Part shown: piece by piece, positions 7,372 through 10,749 of the stretch
How the letters are laid out: each line of letters opens with the position of its first letter
How positions within the stretch are numbered: position 1 is the stretch's first letter
Position numbers and translations under genes: made by a program
The notes under the pieces: model-generated
What the model was told of the DNA's origin: nothing
The model's database searches: none
The model's input: the letters and a program-made list of their open reading frames with translations, nothing else
Source: Bacteroidia bacterium
Lineage (GTDB): Bacteria; Bacteroidota; Bacteroidia; NS11-12g; UBA955
Length of the DNA: 10,749 bases
Assembly (NCBI GenBank): GCA_014376345.1
Contig: JACMRS010000155.1
Span: 1 to 10,749 of the forward strand
Reading direction: 5' to 3'

Positions 7372-8292
7372 TCAAAAGTGTCTGCACAGAGATAATCCCG
7401 TGCAAATTTTATTTTGATTTCCCATAAAGTTATAGAATCCAATTTTCATTTTTTTTAATTTTTGATTTCGGTTTACTAAGTTAAATGCACTCAGAAATAT
7501 AGTGGCAGTCCCTAATCCAATATTTGAAATTGATAGTATTTGCTTTCCCTGGGAAGTCGGAAAATTTATATTATAACTATTGTTTTTTGGTAAAGATAAT
7601 AGTCCCATTGTCAATTGTCCTCCTCCACTAATTAATCCAATTACAGGTATGGCATAACTATTGGCTGGTTTACTTATCTGTACTGAATTAATAATGCACA
7701 TTGATAAGTTTAAACCTCCAGCAATTCCAGAAGATATAGCATAAGTGCGTGATATTGGATATCTGTAAGTAGGTTGAATGATTGCACATTCTTCTTTAGT
7801 GAGTCCGTTTGATGTTATCCATTCATCCAGCGCAACATCTTCCATTTCATAAATAGTGAGATATTTGTTATTAAAATTAATTTTTTCTGCCACTTTTCTG
7901 CCTGCTGTTTGCTCGACAAGATATCCTACTGCACAAATCTTTCCATTTTTATCTATAAAACAAGGTTTACGTTCTTCTTCATAATCAAAGTTTTGAGGGA
8001 AGACTCCAGCATTAATATATTGATGCAGGAAATTAAGTAAATGAGTTCTTTTTTGAATGAGTTCTGCTGACAAGTCTTCAATCTTTTTAGAACGCAATAA
8101 ATTTTCAGCATATTCAAGGTGAGTCTTTATTCTGATGTTTTCATCAGTATTCTGATCCGGGTTAAATCCAAATTTTTGAAAAAAAGCAATGTCACCTATT
8201 ATTGAATTGGTTTTTTGGTCTAAATGGCTTTGTTTTATACACCCTGAAAATATTAAAGTGAAAACAATAACTGTTAAAAAATATTTGAGCAT
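7372..8292 (-). CDS. Lipoprotein of unknown function with PCFID/CAVGYL motif and hydrophobic C-terminus
   Basis: A 306-residue protein whose family I recognise only as uncharacterised exported proteins. The start is ATG 8292, giving a lipoprotein signal with lipobox FSGC (C18); the frame is open to a TTG at 8328, but that would bury the signal. Residues 30-100 look helical. The conserved block is PCFIDKNGKICAVGYLVEQT (110-129), followed by an acidic/aromatic stretch and LDEWITSNGLTKEECAIIQP (155-174). Both blocks are Cys-containing (C111, C120, C169). The C-terminus has three hydrophobic segments (about 183-205, 213-235, 252-272), giving a lipid-anchored protein that may also span a membrane. 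It sits 51 nt after a UPF0158 gene and 22 nt before the DUF3592 gene. No catalytic role can be assigned. Confidence 0.8.
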   Translation of the reverse strand: MLKYFLTVIVFTLIFSGCIKQSHLDQKTNSIIGDIAFFQKFGFNPDQNTDENIRIKTHLEYAENLLRSKKIEDLSAELIQKRTHLLNFLHQYINAGVFPQNFDYEEERKPCFIDKNGKICAVGYLVEQTAGRKVAEKINFNNKYLTIYEMEDVALDEWITSNGLTKEECAIIQPTYRYPISRTYAISSGIAGGLNLSMCIINSVQISKPANSYAIPVIGLISGGGQLTMGLLSLPKNNSYNINFPTSQGKQILSISNIGLGTATIFLSAFNLVNRNQKLKKMKIGFYNFMGNQNKICTGLSLCRHF

Positions 8293-8343
8293 TATGTTTG
8301 TTTTTATCTTTAACGTTATTAATTTCAACTTATTTTAAAGCCA

Positions 8344-8763
8344 TCAATCTTCTTCACTTATATTAATCCCTTCAATTTCTGCTTCAACATGCTCAATATT
8401 TCTTTGTTCACTAAATTTAAACCACTCTTCACGGTGATTTGTAGTTTCAATAATATCTTTAAAATGCCTGAAAGGATGTGACATATTGAGCGCTGCAATA
8501 AGTTTATTTTTTAGAATTGTATCTTGAATTTCTTCTGTGAAATCTTCCATAATTCTGAATGAATCCCTTGAATCCATAGCTTCTATGGTGTAATAATCAT
8601 CAGGATTTTCTTCAATATTTTCATTTTCCTCTTCAGAATCATCATCAACCATGTCTTCATGTATGAAAGTCATTTTTAATGTTTCTTTGTGAATATAGCA
8701 GGTCATGCCTGAGCCAAGAAAATCTGATATTTCGGCAATTTGCTCTTTTGTAAGTTTCAGCAT
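8344..8763 (-). CDS. UPF0158-family protein with acidic insert
   Basis: A 139-residue soluble cytoplasmic protein. The C-terminal half carries the UPF0158 pattern: DSFRIMEDF (67-75), a helix with LIAALNMSHPFRHFKDII (88-105) and REEWFKF (111-117). The family has no firm function. Between the N-terminal strand-rich part (TCYIHKETLKMTFIH, 21-35) and the core is an unusually acidic segment (38-56, nearly all D/E/N) that is probably a flexible loop. ATG 8763 is the only sensible start. The 108-bp gap upstream (8764-8871) holds neither an exact TAnnTTTG nor a clear terminator, so it may be read from the genes upstream. Confidence 0.85.
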   Translation of the reverse strand: MLKLTKEQIAEISDFLGSGMTCYIHKETLKMTFIHEDMVDDDSEEENENIEENPDDYYTIEAMDSRDSFRIMEDFTEEIQDTILKNKLIAALNMSHPFRHFKDIIETTNHREEWFKFSEQRNIEHVEAEIEGINISEED

Positions 8764-8871
8764 ATTTTATTCGAAAAATTTATTTAAGTGATTGGATTTT
8801 GATGTTTTAAGGGTGTGACTAAATCAAGTTTTTTTTAATAAATAAATGGGTTTTTTTCACAGTCAAAAATC

Positions 8872-9486
8872 TTAATTGTCAGGTCGGTAAACTAATGAAT
8901 GGTAGGCTTTATTCATATTTGTGGCAAGTGTTGTTTTGTCATTACTCATAAAAATAATAACTGCATCGGCTACATTGTTTTTATGTAAGTAAATCATTTG
9001 ACCATATTTGTAACCTTTCCCGAATGGACTTTTAAATTCAATAAATGTTGTACTAACGGTATGTGCGATAAATTCTTTTTCAACTATATCTTTAGCTAAC
9101 TGAATCATTTCAACTTTATTTCCACCTGATAATTTTAAAGCATAAGCTTTTGCTTTTGTTTTATATTTTTCATTAGGATTACTCATTTTACATTCATTGG
9201 TTTTTTTGCATTTATTATAAGCTTTCACATCTTTTTTCAATGGAAATACTGAATATCTTATTTCGAAACCTGCAAGTGTATCAATAATTGCAAGATTGTA
9301 TGGAAGTTCTGAATTGTTTTTAACATAAGTTTCGGTATATCCGGGAGGCATTGCAAACATCAATCCTGTTTCGTTAGCAAATAAATGAAAATCGCGTATT
9401 TTTACAATTTTTCCTTTGTCATTAGTATGACTGAAAGACATAAGTGTTGTAAAGATTATTGCAGCAGCTATTAATTTGAATTTCAT
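8872..9486 (-). CDS. Secreted protein of unknown function
   Basis: A 204-residue protein that I cannot assign to a family. A signal peptide (about 1-19, MKFKLIAAAIIFTTLMSFS) indicates export. The mature part begins with a probable beta segment (KIVKIRDFHLFANE), then GLMFAMPPGYTETYVKNN (41-58), where a hydrophobic strand and MPPGY turn recall small periplasmic alpha/beta proteins of the PsbP/DUF1795 type (inference from pattern only). Later features are GFEIRYSVFPL (73-83), a Lys-rich segment with two cysteines (93, 99; KCKKTNECK) and FGKGYKYGQMIYLH (155-168). ATG 9486 lies 41 nt after the YdcF-like stop, consistent with cotranscription. Confidence 0.75.
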   Translation of the reverse strand: MKFKLIAAAIIFTTLMSFSHTNDKGKIVKIRDFHLFANETGLMFAMPPGYTETYVKNNSELPYNLAIIDTLAGFEIRYSVFPLKKDVKAYNKCKKTNECKMSNPNEKYKTKAKAYALKLSGGNKVEMIQLAKDIVEKEFIAHTVSTTFIEFKSPFGKGYKYGQMIYLHKNNVADAVIIFMSNDKTTLATNMNKAYHSLVYRPDN

Positions 9487-9527
9487 AATATGTAGCCAAT
9501 TTAAATATATTTTATGTTATATCCAAA

Positions 9528-10088
9528 TTATAACGATGAGTAATAGGCGGGAAGCTCTCTGAGTAGAGAATAAAAATCCCTTAATTCAAAATATTTCGGT
9601 CCGGAACTGTAAATGTTTCTGAAATCGTGCTTTCTGAAAAGCATTTTTGAACGGGATATATGATAATACTGTGACACCACTAAAAGGCTTCTAAAATTAT
9701 TTAGTTTGCTCGATTTTATTGCATTGACAACCGTTGCTTCAGTATTGTCACCATGATTATCTGTTAAAATAATTTCTGGTTCAACGCCTTTTGAAATCAG
9801 ATAATCCCGCATTTTATCACCTTCATAAAAACCTTCTTTTCCAAGTCCGCCACTGACAATAATTTTACTTGCTCTACCATCCTTATAAATTTTCAATCCA
9901 TGATCAAGTCTTGCTTTTAATCTTTCCGATAAAGTGCCATCGTTATTTACCTTGTTGCCAAATATAACGATTGCATCTGCTTTGGTGCCGCTGTCGGTAA
10001 GTCCGTCAGTGATAATGAAAGACAGGAAACCAATAACCCATAATGATATTATTAGAAAAATGATTTTTATAGGTTTTGGGATTTCCAA
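9528..10088 (-). CDS. YdcF/SanA-like DUF218 membrane-anchored protein (TTG start)
   Basis: A 186-residue protein of the DUF218 (YdcF/ElyC/SanA) family, which are envelope-associated Rossmann-like proteins. One N-terminal membrane helix (about 8-28) is followed by the domain: ADAIVIFGNKVNNDGTLSER (37-56), KARLDHGLKIY (58-68), IIVSGG (76-81), DNTEATVVNAI (114-124) and VVSQYYHISRS (137-147, with H143 and R146). This is close to the short SanA form rather than the longer ElyC form. In-frame ATG starts are absent: upstream the frame hits a TAA, and the first internal Met is too far downstream, so TTG 10088 is the likely start, 13 nt after the preceding stop. Family members are linked to peptidoglycan and envelope-carbohydrate homeostasis; a direct role is not shown here. 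Confidence 0.88.
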   Translation of the reverse strand: MEIPKPIKIIFLIISLWVIGFLSFIITDGLTDSGTKADAIVIFGNKVNNDGTLSERLKARLDHGLKIYKDGRASKIIVSGGLGKEGFYEGDKMRDYLISKGVEPEIILTDNHGDNTEATVVNAIKSSKLNNFRSLLVVSQYYHISRSKMLFRKHDFRNIYSSGPKYFELRDFYSLLRELPAYYSSL

Positions 10089-10101
10089 CTTTTTAAAGTT
10101 T

Positions 10102-10620
10102 TTATTTTATTTTTCTGTAAGGTAAATTATCAATTTGAGTAAACTCATTTTGTTTTAAAATAATTCTAACAATTCGTGCAATTGAATCATTTAGTTTTTT
10201 TGGTCCAATTAAATCTTTATTATCAACCCTCCATCTGTAAAGTTTGTATGTCGTTTCTGTTATTGGATTGATGGAATCAAACCACATAGAATATTCCGGT
10301 CTTCCCATGAAATTATTCTTTTCGGCAATAAAACCAGAATCATTAAAAAAAATTGTGTCTCCTGATTGTTTATATTTCCCATAAATGATATAAGCAGGAC
10401 AGATGTCACAATGTCTGTTTTTTTCATAAGTGCCATTATTTAATAATTTTAAATTTATGCCTGATAAGGGTCTCCCTAATTGAAATTCTTCATAATTTAA
10501 CGTATCTATGGGTATTTTAATATTTGAATTTATACATTTAAAATCCAAAATATCTGAAAAGCCTGATAATGTAAATATGGAAATTATTAAAATGTATTTA
10601 AGCATGATTTTTTTATTCAT
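10102..10620 (-). CDS. Secreted hypothetical protein with CDIC motif
   Basis: A 172-residue protein with a hydrophobic N-terminal export signal (MLKYILIISIFTLSGFS, residues 6-22 from ATG 10620). An alternative ATG at 10605 would start exactly at that signal. The mature part looks beta-rich and resembles the short lipocalin-like proteins common in this phylum: NLKLLNNGTYEKN (56-68), a CDIC pair (C71, C74), and GKYKQSGDTIFFND (81-94), where the NGTYE and GKY..GDTI strands recur in such folds. The resemblance is by eye only, and I do not recognise a named family. It starts 6 nt after the preceding stop and ends 13 nt before the YdcF-like gene, so it is very probably in the same transcript. Confidence 0.78.
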   Translation of the reverse strand: MNKKIMLKYILIISIFTLSGFSDILDFKCINSNIKIPIDTLNYEEFQLGRPLSGINLKLLNNGTYEKNRHCDICPAYIIYGKYKQSGDTIFFNDSGFIAEKNNFMGRPEYSMWFDSINPITETTYKLYRWRVDNKDLIGPKKLNDSIARIVRIILKQNEFTQIDNLPYRKIK

Positions 10621-10626
10621 TATTCA

Positions 10627-10749
10627 TTATTTACAACTTTCTTCAATATATTTAATTTCATCCTTCCTGTCTTTCTTAAATTTTTTTGGTGTGACTTCCT
10701 TGTAACGCTTTAAATAAATATTGGCTGTTTCACAATCTTTAAAAAACAT
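10627..10749 (-). CDS. C-terminal end of an unidentified gene (partial)
   Basis: The minus strand is open for 40 codons from the window edge (10749) to a TAA at 10627-10629. The final three bases happen to read ATG, so it could be a 40-residue ORF starting at the edge, but more likely it is the C-terminus of a longer protein. The residues are lysine-rich and helical (CETANIYLKRYKEVTPKKFK and EIKYIEESCK), with a look of a final tetratricopeptide-like helix pair, which is a guess. The stop is 6 nt from the next ATG, so it heads the visible part of the minus-strand run. Confidence 0.6.
   Translation of the reverse strand: MFFKDCETANIYLKRYKEVTPKKFKKDRKDEIKYIEESCK

Noticed and set aside
7373..7380. 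-7-like box upstream of the DUF3592 gene
   Set aside because: The minus strand reads CACTTTTG, lacking the initial TA; it overlaps the preceding stop codon, and the 22-bp gap is better explained by cotranscription.
8764..8871. Possible hairpin terminator or promoter in the 108-bp gap
   Set aside because: TGTGA near 8815 and TCACA near 8857 pair imperfectly with a 40-nt spacer and no stable stem, and no exact TAnnTTTG is seen upstream of 8763.
9521..9532. -7-like box upstream of the secreted protein at 9486
   Set aside because: The minus strand reads TATAATTTG, which has three bases instead of two between TA and TTTG, and no matching -33 element was found.
1..10749. tRNA, rRNA, CRISPR arrays, insertion sequences or attachment sites
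   Set aside because: No cloverleaf or rRNA-like block, no regularly spaced repeats, no transposase or integrase motifs and no long flanking direct or inverted repeats were seen on reading both strands.

Overview
The window is from an AT-rich member of the Bacteroidota, probably a Sphingobacteriia/Chitinophagia-like lineage. The evidence is the protein families (ligase-associated helicase and exonuclease, coiled-coil OmpA lipoprotein, DUF3592, UPF0158), the lack of clear Shine-Dalgarno sequences, and several matches to the Bacteroidota -7 promoter motif TAnnTTTG. The taxonomic call is inference. The window is gene-dense, has no non-coding stretch over 300 bases, and shows no rRNA, tRNA, CRISPR array or insertion sequence.

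Left part (1-4630) is a DNA-repair island. On the minus strand lie a ligase-associated Lhr-type DEXH helicase (N-terminal 197 codons only), an ATP-dependent DNA ligase overlapping it by 4 nt (ATGA), and a metallo-beta-lactamase/beta-CASP ligase-associated exonuclease. In many bacteria these form one compact repair operon, often with a metallophosphoesterase that would lie beyond the left edge. Here the exonuclease is separated from the ligase by two plus-strand genes, an AlkD-type alkylpurine glycosylase and a CGWC thioredoxin-fold (DsbA/FrnE-like) protein overlapping it by 8 nt. Ligase and alkD diverge from a 145-bp intergenic region with a -7 motif for each side. The DsbA-like and exonuclease genes converge with stop codons directly abutting (3643/3644).

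Middle (4665-6880): a coiled-coil OmpA-like lipoprotein gene ends at a strong hairpin terminator (4665-4696), and next to it is an exported alpha/beta hydrolase (DUF900-like) with its own well-formed promoter (TTTG-N17-TAACTTTG).

Right part (6894-10749): a same-strand run of seven minus-strand genes, gaps 6-108 bp. From upstream to downstream these are the C-terminus of an unidentified protein, a secreted CDIC protein, a YdcF/SanA-like DUF218 membrane protein, a secreted protein of unknown function, a UPF0158 protein, a lipoprotein with a conserved PCFID..GKICAVGYL motif, and a two-TM DUF3592 protein. Most are envelope-targeted and poorly characterised. This is the likeliest place for undescribed biology, but nothing in the sequence fixes a shared function.
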